NCBI RefSeq assembly: GCF_004005995.1
Contig: NZ_CP034767.1
Span: 2,976,001-3,040,000 of the forward strand
From: Devosia sp. 1566
GTDB lineage: Bacteria > Pseudomonadota > Alphaproteobacteria > Rhizobiales > Devosiaceae
DNA length: 64,000 bases
Reading direction: 5' to 3'
The notes below the pieces were generated by a model. That model was given only the letters and a program-made list of their open reading frames with translations, searched no databases and was not told where the DNA came from. The number at the start of each line of letters is the position of its first letter. The stretch's first letter is position 1. Below are positions 37,384 through 45,751 of this stretch, in pieces. The position numbers and the translations under genes are program-made.

Positions 37384-38274
37384 TCAGCCCATAGAATCCT
37401 GCAGCGAGGTCACGCGCTCGACCCGGACTTCCACATCCATGCCCAGGTAATCCCCCGCAGCGCCGGTATAGGTGCCGGCAATGGGAATGGCCTGCCCGGG
37501 CTCGCGCGCCACCCCGACCCGGATCAGGTCGCGGGTGCCAATGATGCCATTGGTTGGATCAAATTCCACCCACCCGGCTCCCGGCAGGAAGACCTGGCAC
37601 CAGGCATGGGTTGCGCCGCCGCCGCGATGACTGCCATCGCGGTCTGGGGAGTAAAGATAACCCGACACAAACCGGGCGGCGAGGCCGAGCGAGCGGACGG
37701 CCTCCATCATCAGCAGCGCGAAATCCCGGCAGGTGCCGCGCCGGCTTGACAGGGTGACGGACGGACGCTGCGTGCCTGGCTGGGTGCGCCGGATATAGGC
37801 AAAGCTTTCCTTGATGGCATAGGTCATGGTCATCAGCAGGTGACCGGTATTGGTGCTGCCCCGCGGATCAAGGAAGCGCCGGGCCCAGCTGTCGACTTCG
37901 GTTTCTTCGGGAAACTGGCGTTGGCTGGTGGGCCCCAGATCCACCGCGTCCGTGCCGCCATAGTCAAAGGGATACAGCTTGGCGCGCGGATCGATCTCGA
38001 AATCGGGCGAGCTTTCGGGCGCATGATCGAGCACCATGCTGGCGACGATGCGCAGCTCGTCAGCGGGCTTCTCGAAGCGCGCGAGGGCGATGCAATTGCC
38101 AAACACATCATGGATCCAGCGCACACCGACCGGCTCAGGCGAGATGCGAAGGGCAAAGGATTCCAGCGTTTGTTCCATGCTGTCACGCGGGCGCACCAGA
38201 AGGCGGTGCTCCCCGAACTGGACAGGACCGGCGTAGCGGTAGACCGTCTCGTGCCTGACCTGGAGCAGGGTCAT
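37384..38274 (-). CDS. transglutaminase-like protein with bacterial transglutaminase N-terminal domain
   Basis: 296 residues. N-terminal Bact_transglu_N-type domain (LQVRHETVYRYAGPVQFGEH, LLVRPRDS) followed by the catalytic core: Cys in SSRRGTCRDFALLM, His in ATHAWCQVFLPG and Asp in WVEFDPTNG. It is the last gene of a four-gene overlapping operon, joined to the helicase gene by ATGA. Only moderately similar to the convergent transglutaminase-like protein, so not a recent duplicate. Substrate unknown. Confidence 0.88.
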   Translation of the reverse strand: MTLLQVRHETVYRYAGPVQFGEHRLLVRPRDSMEQTLESFALRISPEPVGVRWIHDVFGNCIALARFEKPADELRIVASMVLDHAPESSPDFEIDPRAKLYPFDYGGTDAVDLGPTSQRQFPEETEVDSWARRFLDPRGSTNTGHLLMTMTYAIKESFAYIRRTQPGTQRPSVTLSSRRGTCRDFALLMMEAVRSLGLAARFVSGYLYSPDRDGSHRGGGATHAWCQVFLPGAGWVEFDPTNGIIGTRDLIRVGVAREPGQAIPIAGTYTGAAGDYLGMDVEVRVERVTSLQDSMG

Positions 38275-39359
38275 GAGACCACCGTGATCTTTTCGGCCGC
38301 GCGGGTGATGGCGGTGTAAAGCCAGCGCGCGCGTTCCTCACGGAACACGAAGCTTTCGTCGAACAAGTAGACATTGTCCCACTGGCTACCCTGCGCCTTG
38401 TGCACGGTCAGGCAATAGCCAAAGGTGAATTCATCAAATTGCCGCCGCTCGGGCCAGCTCATGGCGTCTTCTTCGCCCGAAAAGAACGCCTTGTGGGTCA
38501 TTACCTTGGCTTCGCCCTTGCCCTCGTCAGCGCCCAGCAGCAGCGAATATTTGCCATTCGCCTTGCGCGCCACTTCGGTGACGATCCAGATCTGGCCATT
38601 GAGGAGGCGCTTGCGCGGATTGTTGCGCAGGCACACCATGCGATCGCCCACCACCGGCTCGTGAAATGGCAGGCCGCGCAACTCGCGCAGGCGGTCATTG
38701 TACTGCAGCCGCGTCTTGTTGCGTCCCACCAGCACCTGGTCGGCCTGAAGCACAGCATCACGATCCACCGAGTCACGCCCGACCACCAGTGACTCGCCAT
38801 AGCGGCCATGTTCGAGATAGCCGCCTTCGCGCACATCCATGGACAGCCGGATGATCGGATTGTCGGCAGCCTGGCGATGGATTTCGGTGAGCATGATATC
38901 GGGCTCTTCGGCAGTGAAGAACCCGGCGCCCTGCACGGGGGGCAACTGGAACGGATCGCCCAGCACCAGCACCTTGACCCCAAAGGACAGCAGGTCCTGC
39001 CCCAGCTGCTCGTCCACCATCGAGACTTCATCGATGACGATGAGATCGGCATCGGCTGCGGGGGATTCCGGATCGAGCACGAAACGGGGCTCGCCTTCCT
39101 TTTCGCTGACCAGCGAATAGATCAGCGAATGGATGGTCTGGGCGCCCTTGCAGCCGCGGCGGCGCATGACCAGTGCGGCCTTGCCGGTGAAGGCGGCATA
39201 TTTAACGTTCTTGACGTCACTGCCCAGATGCACGGCAAGCGTCGACTTGCCGGTGCCCGCCCAGCCGAACAGGCGGAACACCTGCGGCCCGTCCCGATCC
39301 TTGAGCCAGCTGGACACGGCCTTGAGGGCCGCGTCCTGTTGTGCCGACCATTGCGTCAT
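38271..39359 (-). CDS. RecD/Dda-like superfamily 1B DNA helicase
   Basis: 362 residues, much shorter than RecD2. Motifs in order: Walker A GWAGTGKST (about 32-40), motif Ia AAFTGKAALVMRRRG, Walker B LIVIDEVSMVD, motif III LGDPFQLPPVQG, motif IV EIHRQ, motif V TVHKAQGSQWDNVYL and motif VI LYTAITRA. The size and motif set fit phage T4 Dda-like 5'-3' helicases or a minimal RecD core. It overlaps the gene before it as TGATG and the gene after it as ATGA. Its place in a metabolic-looking operon is odd. Confidence 0.88.
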   Translation of the reverse strand: MTQWSAQQDAALKAVSSWLKDRDGPQVFRLFGWAGTGKSTLAVHLGSDVKNVKYAAFTGKAALVMRRRGCKGAQTIHSLIYSLVSEKEGEPRFVLDPESPAADADLIVIDEVSMVDEQLGQDLLSFGVKVLVLGDPFQLPPVQGAGFFTAEEPDIMLTEIHRQAADNPIIRLSMDVREGGYLEHGRYGESLVVGRDSVDRDAVLQADQVLVGRNKTRLQYNDRLRELRGLPFHEPVVGDRMVCLRNNPRKRLLNGQIWIVTEVARKANGKYSLLLGADEGKGEAKVMTHKAFFSGEEDAMSWPERRQFDEFTFGYCLTVHKAQGSQWDNVYLFDESFVFREERARWLYTAITRAAEKITVVS

Positions 39360-40042
39360 CAGCTGATCGTGGTCGCGATGGTGCCCACGCCTTCAATTGT
39401 GCCAACCAGCTGGTCGCCGCGCTGAACCGCGCCGACGCCGGCTGGCGTGCCGGTCATGATGAGATCGCCCGGCTCGAGACGAACCAGGCCCGAGAGATAA
39501 GCGATGGTTTCAGCCACGCCCCAGAGCTGGTCACCCAGATCGCCACGCTGCCGCTCGACGCCATTAACGCTCAGAGTAATGGCACCCGTGCCGGGATGCC
39601 CGATCCGATCAACCGGCACGATGGTGCCGATGGGGGCGGACTGGTCAAAGCCCTTGGCCATGTCCCAGGGCCGGCCGGCCTTCTTGGCGACGGCCTGCAG
39701 GTCGCGCCGCGTCATGTCGAGGCCGGCGGCATAACCGAACACGTGATCGAGGGCCTGGCTTTCCGGGATGTCGACGCCGCCGGTGCCGATGGCCACCACC
39801 AGTTCGATCTCGTGGTGCAGGTCACTGGTTTGGGGGGGATAAGGCACCGCGCTGCTATCAGTCACCACGGCATCGGCAGGCTTGCAGAAAAAGAACGGAG
39901 CTTCGCGCGCGTCATTGCCCATTTCACGGGCGTGTTCGGCATAGTTGCGTCCAACGCAGAAAATGCGTCGCACCGGAAACATCCGTCCGTCATCCACAGG
40001 AAGGCCAACGGGTGCCGGTGGCGAAAACACAAACTCAGTCAC
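39359..40042 (-). CDS. fumarylacetoacetate hydrolase (FAH) family protein
   Basis: 227 residues. It has the FAH core: IFCVGRNYAEHAREM, metal-binding acidic residues in HHEIELVVAIG, GYAAGLDMTRRDLQ and MTGTPAGVGAV. Family members act as C-C hydrolases, isomerases or oxaloacetate/acylpyruvate decarboxylases with Mg or Mn. The short length suits the acylpyruvase (FAHD1-like) group. It overlaps the aldo/keto reductase gene by 8 bp and the helicase gene by one base. Confidence 0.9.
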   Translation of the reverse strand: MTEFVFSPPAPVGLPVDDGRMFPVRRIFCVGRNYAEHAREMGNDAREAPFFFCKPADAVVTDSSAVPYPPQTSDLHHEIELVVAIGTGGVDIPESQALDHVFGYAAGLDMTRRDLQAVAKKAGRPWDMAKGFDQSAPIGTIVPVDRIGHPGTGAITLSVNGVERQRGDLGDQLWGVAETIAYLSGLVRLEPGDLIMTGTPAGVGAVQRGDQLVGTIEGVGTIATTIS

Positions 40043-41096
40043 GCTTGAATTCCTCTACATAAGAGCCCAGCAAATCCTGGTCGATGGGCCCAAGCCGGTC
40101 GTTGGCGGTAAAAGTCTGGTGCCAATAGGGATAAAGCAGCGGCGGCCGGCTGACGGCGTCGAGCCGCGCCCGCTCCTCATTGGAGAGCTTGAGCTCGGCG
40201 GCAGCGAGATTGTCGCGGAACTGCTCTTCGCTGCGCCCGCCGATGATCACCGAAGTGACGCCCGGCCGGCCCAGCAGCCAGGCCAGCGACACCTGCGCGC
40301 CCGACACATTGCGCTCTTCGGCAATGGCGACGATCACATCGATGATGTCATAGAGCCGGTTCCAATCAGGCACCGGCGGCTCGCGCCAGCCCCCCACATG
40401 GCGGCCGGCATCGGGGCCGCCTTCGCGCCGGTATTTGCCCGACAGGAGTCCGCCGGCAAGCGGAGACCAAACGAGAATGCCCAGCCCCTGATCCTGGCTG
40501 ATCGGCACCAGCTCATATTCGGCTTCGCGCGAATGGAGGGTGTAATGGATCTGCTGGGAAATGAAGCGTTCATTGTGGCGCTCGCCGGCAGCCTGGAGCG
40601 CCTTCATGATGTGCCAGCCAGAGTAATTGGAGCAGCCGATATAGCGGACATGGCCGTGCTTGACCAAGATGTCGAGCGCTTCCATGGTTTCTTCGACCGG
40701 GGTCATCCCGTCCCATTCATGGACCTGGTAAAGATCGATATGGTCGGTCTTGAGGCGCTTGAGGCTGGCCTTGCACTGCTCGATGATGTGATGGCGCGAC
40801 AGACCCGCATCATTGGGACCATCGCCGGTGCGGAAGCGCACCTTGGTGGCAAGCAGGGTGCGCTCGCGGCGCCCGTTTTCGCTCAGCGCCACCCCGATCA
40901 TCTCCTCGGACACGCCCTTGTTGTAGATATTGGCGGTGTCGAGCAGGTTGATGCCGTGATCGAGGCAGAGATCGATCTGGCGGGTGGCTTCGTCCTGGGG
41001 CGTGTTGCCCACCCGCTCGGAGCCACCAAAGGTCATGGTGCCCATGGTCAGGCTTGATACGCGAAGTCCCGAACGGCCGAGATAACGATACTCCAT
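40035..41096 (-). CDS. aldo/keto reductase (YhdN/Kv-beta-like)
   Basis: 353 residues. NADPH-dependent reductase barrel with complete tetrad: Asp53 and Tyr58 in LLDTANIYNKG, Lys85 in LLATKV, and His near 126 in LYQVHEWDG. C-terminal cofactor motif SVIIGGRSEEQFRDNL is present. GGAGCTCC region precedes the ATG. It is the first gene of the operon with FAH, helicase and transglutaminase genes. Different from the reductase domain fused at 5372-7384. Confidence 0.92.
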   Translation of the reverse strand: MEYRYLGRSGLRVSSLTMGTMTFGGSERVGNTPQDEATRQIDLCLDHGINLLDTANIYNKGVSEEMIGVALSENGRRERTLLATKVRFRTGDGPNDAGLSRHHIIEQCKASLKRLKTDHIDLYQVHEWDGMTPVEETMEALDILVKHGHVRYIGCSNYSGWHIMKALQAAGERHNERFISQQIHYTLHSREAEYELVPISQDQGLGILVWSPLAGGLLSGKYRREGGPDAGRHVGGWREPPVPDWNRLYDIIDVIVAIAEERNVSGAQVSLAWLLGRPGVTSVIIGGRSEEQFRDNLAAAELKLSNEERARLDAVSRPPLLYPYWHQTFTANDRLGPIDQDLLGSYVEEFKRD

Positions 41097-41218
41097 GGCG
41101 GAGCTCCTGTTGTGCTGGGTCGTTAGGGCTAGTGCGCAAACGCGGTCGGGTCAATGCGCGCTATGCGCGGGCACCCCAAAACTGCTACGAGTCTGGCCTC
41201 CACTGGAAGCCTTGTTGT

Positions 41219-42082
41219 TTGCGGCCCGCCAATCCATTTGTATCTGTTTCGCTGGTGACGCTGGGCATGGTGGCCACGCAGATCGGCGCTTCGCTCGCCA
41301 AGGGGCTGTTCCTCCTGATCGGGGCAAGCGGCACCACGGCGCTGCGCCTGCTGCTTTCGGCGCTGGTGCTGGCCATCCTGTTCCGGCCCTGGCGGTTCCG
41401 GCTCGATCGGGCGCAGTGGCGCGCCGTGGGTTTTTATGGCGCGGCGATGGGCGCCATGAACCTGTTGTTTTACAGCGCGCTCGCCACCATTCCCCTTGGC
41501 GTCGCGGTGGCGCTGGAATTCACCGGCCCCCTGGCCGTGGCGCTGGCGGGCTCGCGCCGCGGCATTGATTTTGGCTGGGTGGCGCTGGCGGTGCTGGGGC
41601 TGCTGTTCCTTTTGCCGCTGTTTGGCTTGTCCGAGCCGCTGGACCCAATGGGGGTCGTTCTGGCACTGGCCGCCGGGGCGTTCTGGGCGGGCTATATTGT
41701 TTTCGGGCAGCGCGCGGGTACGGGTGGCGGGCCCCATACGGTGGCGCTGGGCGTGGGGCTTGGGGCCGCGCTGGTGCTGCCCTTCGGGCTGTGGAGTGCG
41801 GGCGCCGCCATGTTTGACCCGGCCATCCTGCCACTGGCGCTGGCCATGGCGCTCCTGTCCAGCGCCATTCCTTATTCGCTCGACATGCTGGCGTTGCCCC
41901 ACCTGCCGGCGCGCACTTTTGGCATCCTGATGAGCGCACAGCCGGCGCTGGCCGCGTTGATGGGGCTGGTGCTCCTGGGCGAGCAATTGAGCGCGTGGCA
42001 ATGGGCCGGCATTGGCGCGGTGATGCTGGCGTCGCTGGGCAGCACCGCCACAGCCCATCGCAACCCGCCGCCGCTGGCCTGA
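41219..42082 (+). CDS. EamA/RhtA-like inner-membrane exporter
   Basis: 287 residues, ten hydrophobic helices in two EamA repeats. The stretch GMVATQIGASLAKGLF followed by LIGASGTTALRLLLSA closely follows the threonine/homoserine exporter RhtA. I chose the TTG at 41219, with GGAAG 9 bp upstream, because it puts the start where RhtA starts; the frame stays open upstream but overlaps the divergent reductase gene. It likely exports amino acids or related metabolites. The substrate is not established. Confidence 0.85.
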   Translation: MRPANPFVSVSLVTLGMVATQIGASLAKGLFLLIGASGTTALRLLLSALVLAILFRPWRFRLDRAQWRAVGFYGAAMGAMNLLFYSALATIPLGVAVALEFTGPLAVALAGSRRGIDFGWVALAVLGLLFLLPLFGLSEPLDPMGVVLALAAGAFWAGYIVFGQRAGTGGGPHTVALGVGLGAALVLPFGLWSAGAAMFDPAILPLALAMALLSSAIPYSLDMLALPHLPARTFGILMSAQPALAALMGLVLLGEQLSAWQWAGIGAVMLASLGSTATAHRNPPPLA

Positions 42083-42155
42083 ACCCGACGAAATCGGCTG
42101 CAAGGCCTGTCGGCTTTTGGCATAGTCCCGCGTCATCAATCAGAAGGGACGCGCC

Positions 42156-42533
42156 ATGCTCTACGCCGTGTTGTGCTATAGTGACGAAAATGTCGTCGGC
42201 TCCTGGACCAAGGAAGAAGACGATGCCTGCCTTGCCCGCCTGGCCCAGGTGCAGGACCGGCTGGATCAAAAGGGCAAGCTCGGTCCAGTGGTGCGCCTGC
42301 TCCCCACCACCGCCGCGACCACGCTGCGCAAATCGGGCTCGGGCGAGCCGCTGGTGATCGACGGCCCCTTTGCCGAAACCAAGGAACAGTTCCTGGGCTT
42401 TTACGTCGCCGATTGCGAAACCCTCGATGAAGCGATCACCTTTGCCAAGGACCTCGCCAAAGCCAATCCGGTGCAGGGTTCCTATGAAATCCGGCCGCTT
42501 TCCATCTACAAACCCAGTGGACTCAAGCCATGA
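42156..42533 (+). CDS. YCII-related DGPF-motif protein
   Basis: 125 residues of the YCII fold, with the eponymous DGPF at 69-72 (LVIDGPFAETKEQFLGFYV). Proteins of this type are encoded beside ECF42 sigma factors, as here: the sigma gene overlaps by ATGA. The function is unproven; a small-molecule sensor or enzyme feeding into sigma activity has been suggested. AGAAGGGA lies before the ATG. Confidence 0.9.
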   Translation: MLYAVLCYSDENVVGSWTKEEDDACLARLAQVQDRLDQKGKLGPVVRLLPTTAATTLRKSGSGEPLVIDGPFAETKEQFLGFYVADCETLDEAITFAKDLAKANPVQGSYEIRPLSIYKPSGLKP

Positions 42534-43816
42534 CCGACAGCGCCTGGATCGCAGCAGCCCTTTCGGCAGCTCGCCCCCAGGCGCTGAGCGCCCTGCTGCG
42601 CTATTTCCGCGACCTCGATCGCGCCGAGGAAGCCTTTCAGGAGGCGAGCCTGCGCGCGATCAAGACCTGGCCCGAAAAAGGCCCGCCGCGCGAACCGGTA
42701 GCGTGGCTGGTTTTCGTGGGCCGCAACAGCGGCATCGACCAGGTGCGCAAGACCCGGCGCAATGTGCCCCTGCCCGCCGACGACATCCTCTCCGATCTCG
42801 ACGATGCCGAAGCCGACATGGCCGAGCGGCTCGACAACGAGCATTATCGCGACGACATCCTGCGGCTGTTGTTTATCTGCTGCCATCCCGAACTGCCAGC
42901 TACCCAGCAGATCGCCCTGGCGCTGCGCATCGTGGCGGGGGTGCCCACCAGGCAGATCGCCCGCGCGTTTCTTGTGGGGGAAGCGGCGATGGAGCAACGT
43001 ATCACCCGCGCCAAGGCGCGCGTCGCCGCCAATGCCGTGCCGTTCGACCCACCCGATGCGGTGGCCCGCGCCGAGCGGCTGGGGGCGGTGGCGCTGATGA
43101 TCTACCTCATTTTCAATGAAGGCTATTCGCGCGGCCACTCCGATGAAGCGGCGGCGCGGCTTTGCGACGAGGCGATCCGGCTCGGACGCTTGCTGTTGCG
43201 CCTCTTCCCCACTGAACCCGAGATCATGGGCCTGCTGGCGCTGATGCTGCTGCAGCATGCCCGCAACCCCGCGCGCGCCGACGCCGCTGGCAATCTGGTC
43301 CTGCTGGAAGACCAGGATCGCAGCTTGTGGAACGGCCAGATGGCGGCCGAGGGGCTGGCCTTGGTGCAAAAAGCGCTGCGGCACGGGGAGCCCGGCGCCT
43401 ATCAGGTGCAGGCCGCCATCGCCGCCCGGCACGCCGTGGCCCAAAGCGCCGCTGAAACCGACTGGGCCAGTATCGAGCAGCTATATGGCCTGCTCGAAGT
43501 GCTCCAGCCCTCCCCGGTGGTGACGCTCAACCGCGCGGTCGCCGTGAGCAAGGCGCGTGGGCCCGCCGCGGCGCTGGCGCTGGTGGAGCCGCTGGCCGAG
43601 CGCCTTGATGGCTATTTTCATTTCCATGGGGTGCGGGGCGGCTTGCTGCTGCAGCTGGGCGAACACGCCGCAGCGCGCGAAGCGTTCAACCGGGCGATTG
43701 CACTGGCCGGATCCCCCGCGGAAGCGGCCCATATTCGCGGCCACCTCGATCGGCTGGGAACGCTGTCAGATGGTGGTGACGATCCGGCGCCGCTCAACCA
43801 GCACAGTTCAAGCTAG
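42530..43816 (+). CDS. ECF42-type RNA polymerase sigma factor with TPR C-terminal extension
   Basis: 428 residues. Sigma region 2 (LLRYFRDLDRAEEAFQEAS; PVAWLVFVGRNSGIDQVRK) and region 4 (ATQQIALALRIVAGVPTRQIARAFLVGEAA) occupy the first 180 residues. The other 240 are a helical extension with TPR-like repeats (LYGLLEVLQPSPVVTLNRAVAVS is typical), which in this group replaces an anti-sigma factor. It overlaps the DGPF protein gene. It probably controls that gene pair; other targets cannot be deduced. Confidence 0.93.
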   Translation: MTDSAWIAAALSAARPQALSALLRYFRDLDRAEEAFQEASLRAIKTWPEKGPPREPVAWLVFVGRNSGIDQVRKTRRNVPLPADDILSDLDDAEADMAERLDNEHYRDDILRLLFICCHPELPATQQIALALRIVAGVPTRQIARAFLVGEAAMEQRITRAKARVAANAVPFDPPDAVARAERLGAVALMIYLIFNEGYSRGHSDEAAARLCDEAIRLGRLLLRLFPTEPEIMGLLALMLLQHARNPARADAAGNLVLLEDQDRSLWNGQMAAEGLALVQKALRHGEPGAYQVQAAIAARHAVAQSAAETDWASIEQLYGLLEVLQPSPVVTLNRAVAVSKARGPAAALALVEPLAERLDGYFHFHGVRGGLLLQLGEHAAAREAFNRAIALAGSPAEAAHIRGHLDRLGTLSDGGDDPAPLNQHSSS

Positions 43817-43846
43817 CAAGCGAGGCTTCGTCGGCTGCAAGGGCGC

Positions 43847-43876
43847 AAAAAAGATGCCGGCGCGGACGCCGGCATC
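43847..43876 (-). terminator. intrinsic terminator of the DUF2934 gene
   Basis: GATGCCGGCG and CGCCGGCATC form a perfect 10-bp stem with a 4-nt loop. Read on the minus strand it is followed by six T residues (43852-43847), just after the DUF2934 stop codon. It may also act weakly on the convergent sigma gene. Confidence 0.8.
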
Positions 43877-43882
43877 GGTTTG

Positions 43883-44230
43883 TTATTTGGCGGAATTCCC
43901 TCGGGCTCCGGCCTGACCGGCCGAGGAGCCTGCGCCCCCTGACTGCCGGGCACCGGCTTGCTGTTCGCCGATGGTGCCGCCGACCGGTCCGTCAATCCCG
44001 GTGGGCTGACTGCCAGGCGGCAAGGCCTCTGCAGGCGGAACGCCGATGGGATTGGGAACCATGTCCTCGATCCCGCCGCCGCCCTCGTCATCCTGCTCGC
44101 CCTGGGCGGAGAACTCATCGCTGGCCTGGCGCCAGTGATCCTCGTGGCGCCCTTCGGGGCGGCCTTCCTGCTCCCAGAGCTGGTAAGCGCGGTCCCGGGT
44201 CTTGCCTTCTTTATGCTCGTCCTGGTCCAT
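43883..44230 (-). CDS. DUF2934 family small protein
   Basis: 115 residues. The N-terminal half holds the DUF2934 pattern (RDRAYQLWEQEGRPEGRHEDHW); the rest is a Gly/Pro/Gln-rich, probably disordered tail. No signal peptide or helix for a membrane. GAGGAGG lies 9 bp before the ATG at 44230. It is the last of three small hydrophilic genes on this strand, downstream of an EcfG-type promoter, and likely a stress protein. Biochemical role unknown. Confidence 0.8.
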   Translation of the reverse strand: MDQDEHKEGKTRDRAYQLWEQEGRPEGRHEDHWRQASDEFSAQGEQDDEGGGGIEDMVPNPIGVPPAEALPPGSQPTGIDGPVGGTIGEQQAGARQSGGAGSSAGQAGARGNSAK

Positions 44231-44275
44231 CGGATTGCCTCCTCGGGCAGTTGTCAAAGGGGGTGTAAGCGGCGC

Positions 44276-44479
44276 CTAACCCTTGTCGCGGTTGTTGTGG
44301 GTGTGATGGCTGTCGCGCACCCCGCCCCCGCCTGAAACGTCGGACTGCCGCCCATTGGTCGGCTCCCCTGGCGCTGGACCGCGACCCTCAGTGGGGTCGG
44401 GAAGGTCCTCACGTTGGTGGCTGCTGCCGGGACCGCCATGGTGGCGATTGGCTTCCGGGATTTTCTGAGATGTAGACAT
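44276..44479 (-). CDS. small hydrophilic protein, unknown
   Basis: 67 residues, very rich in Gly, Asn, His, Arg and Pro, with two predicted low-complexity stretches (QSDVSGGGGVRDSHHTHNN near the end). No domain is recognised and it is probably disordered. It begins 5 bp after the preceding small gene and precedes the DUF2934 gene by 45 bp, so the three form one unit. The position downstream of an EcfG-type promoter suggests desiccation or general-stress expression. Confidence 0.55.
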   Translation of the reverse strand: MSTSQKIPEANRHHGGPGSSHQREDLPDPTEGRGPAPGEPTNGRQSDVSGGGGVRDSHHTHNNRDKG

Positions 44480-44484
44480 GGCGC

Positions 44485-44673
44485 TCACCGATCGTGCTGC
44501 AGACCCTGATTGGTCGTGTTCTGCTTGATGTTGCCTTGGCGACCCTGCTGATCATAGTTGCGTTCGGCGCCATTGGCGGCGGCGTTGCTGGTATTTGGAT
44601 CCAGGGTGGCCTCGCCGCCGGGGCCTTTGGTGCTCCGGTTGGCGGGTGGCACGGGAGGCAGATGTTTGCTCAT
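44485..44673 (-). CDS. small hydrophilic protein, unknown, EcfG-type promoter
   Basis: 62 residues (MSKHLPPVPPANRSTKGPG start), hydrophilic and rich in Asn, Gln and Gly, no hydrophobic core, so probably disordered. AAGGAGA lies 9 bp before the ATG, one of the best ribosome binding sites here. An exact GGAAC-N16-CGTT promoter ends 26 bp upstream. It heads the unit with the 67-residue and DUF2934 proteins. Function unknown. Confidence 0.7.
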   Translation of the reverse strand: MSKHLPPVPPANRSTKGPGGEATLDPNTSNAAANGAERNYDQQGRQGNIKQNTTNQGLQHDR

Positions 44674-44699
44674 CGTTGATCTCCTTTTGCGTAAGGGAA

Positions 44700-44724
44700 A
44701 ACGTGCAAGCCCCCAGCATGTTCC
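44700..44724 (-). promoter_or_regulatory. EcfG-type (general stress) promoter of the small-protein operon
   Basis: On the minus strand GGAAC (44724-44720), 16 bp and CGTT (44703-44700) match the EcfG consensus exactly. The start codon of the 62-residue protein is 27 bp downstream. Small DUF2934-type and disordered proteins are the kind of genes that alphaproteobacterial general stress regulons contain. Confidence 0.75.
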
Positions 44725-44750
44725 CCAATTGGTGCCGACAATAACGGGAG

Positions 44751-45269
44751 CTAAGCGGGAAGCTTGGCCGCCCGGCGCGCCTTGCGGCTGGCCAGCACGG
44801 TCTGCAGCGGCACCGGCGCCCAGCCCTGCGGATCGACGCCCACGTCGTATTGGCGCGTGACCGGGCTTAGCCGTCCATGGGAGTGGCCATGCAGGTTGAT
44901 GGACTTCTTGCCCTGCGCGTTCCAGGTGCGGAACGGATAGTGGCAAAGCACCAGCATATGGCCCTCCAGATGCAGTTCGGCATAATGTTGCACGCTGGCC
45001 CAGCCGTCGGCGGCCAAGGTGGCCGGCCCGTCATTATTGCCAATGATCAGGTGCTTGCGGCCGGGGAGCGCAGCTAGCAGGGCCGCAACGGTGGCGCTGT
45101 CGCCGCGGGAAAAATCGCCGAGATGCCAGACTTCATCCTCGGGGGAAACCGTCTGCGCCCAGGCGGCAACCAGCGCCGTGTCATGTTCGGCAACCGTGCT
45201 GAAGGGGCGCCGGTCGATGCGCAACACGCGCGGATCGCCAAAATGGCTGTCGCTGGTAAAGAAAATCAT
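44751..45269 (-). CDS. metallophosphoesterase
   Basis: 172 residues, calcineurin-like. Metal and catalytic motifs in order: SDSHFGD, VWHLGDFSRGD, IIGNND, LCHYPFRTW and LHGHSHG. Small proteins of this form (YfcE/MJ0936-like) cleave phosphodiesters or phosphomonoesters in the cytoplasm with two metal ions. The ATG at 45269 has GGGGAGG upstream; the frame is open 42 bp further but without a better site. Substrate unknown. Confidence 0.9.
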   Translation of the reverse strand: MIFFTSDSHFGDPRVLRIDRRPFSTVAEHDTALVAAWAQTVSPEDEVWHLGDFSRGDSATVAALLAALPGRKHLIIGNNDGPATLAADGWASVQHYAELHLEGHMLVLCHYPFRTWNAQGKKSINLHGHSHGRLSPVTRQYDVGVDPQGWAPVPLQTVLASRKARRAAKLPA

Positions 45270-45314
45270 CCCGCCTCCCCGCCTGGCCGCGTCGAGCCTT
45301 GAGCCAAACACGCG

Positions 45315-45620
45315 TTAATAGGGTCGGGAAAGCGCGCCGCCACCATCGGCGAGCAGGGCGCGCCATTGCATGTGGTCCCCAAGAAAATTGGCGGGCGCAG
45401 CCTCGAACTCGACGATCACCCGCAACATCAGGCGATAGGCTTCATTGGACACGGCGAACACCAGCCGCAAGGGCCCCTGCTCGGGGATGAGTTCGGCGGC
45501 CACCTCCATGGCCGTGCGCAAGGCTTCCTCGCGCGCAGCCGGAAGGTCCTGCAACTCGACGCCGGTGTGATCGAGGCTGAGATCACCATTGGCCATCATG
45601 TCAAAGTAAAATCGGGGCAT
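45315..45620 (-). CDS. DUF6894-like small protein
   Basis: 101 residues with the pattern common in rhizobial genomes: MPRFYFDMMANGD, then GVELQDLPAAREEALRTAMEV. No catalytic motif or membrane segment is visible. Function unknown. The ATG at 45620 is chosen because MPR(F/Y)(Y/F)F is the usual start of the family; 24 bp of open frame lie upstream. It ends 45 bp before the start of the metallophosphoesterase gene, on the same strand. Confidence 0.75.
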   Translation of the reverse strand: MPRFYFDMMANGDLSLDHTGVELQDLPAAREEALRTAMEVAAELIPEQGPLRLVFAVSNEAYRLMLRVIVEFEAAPANFLGDHMQWRALLADGGGALSRPY

Positions 45621-45751
45621 GCACTTAATTCCTGCTCGCACCAAGCAATGCTCAGCTCTCGCGATTGTTTCCGTCCGCTTCGATCACAATCTGGAACTCT
45701 GCTGCAGTTCTGCGCCTTTGTATCAATGGCAACAAAGGTCGGAGAGGTCCC

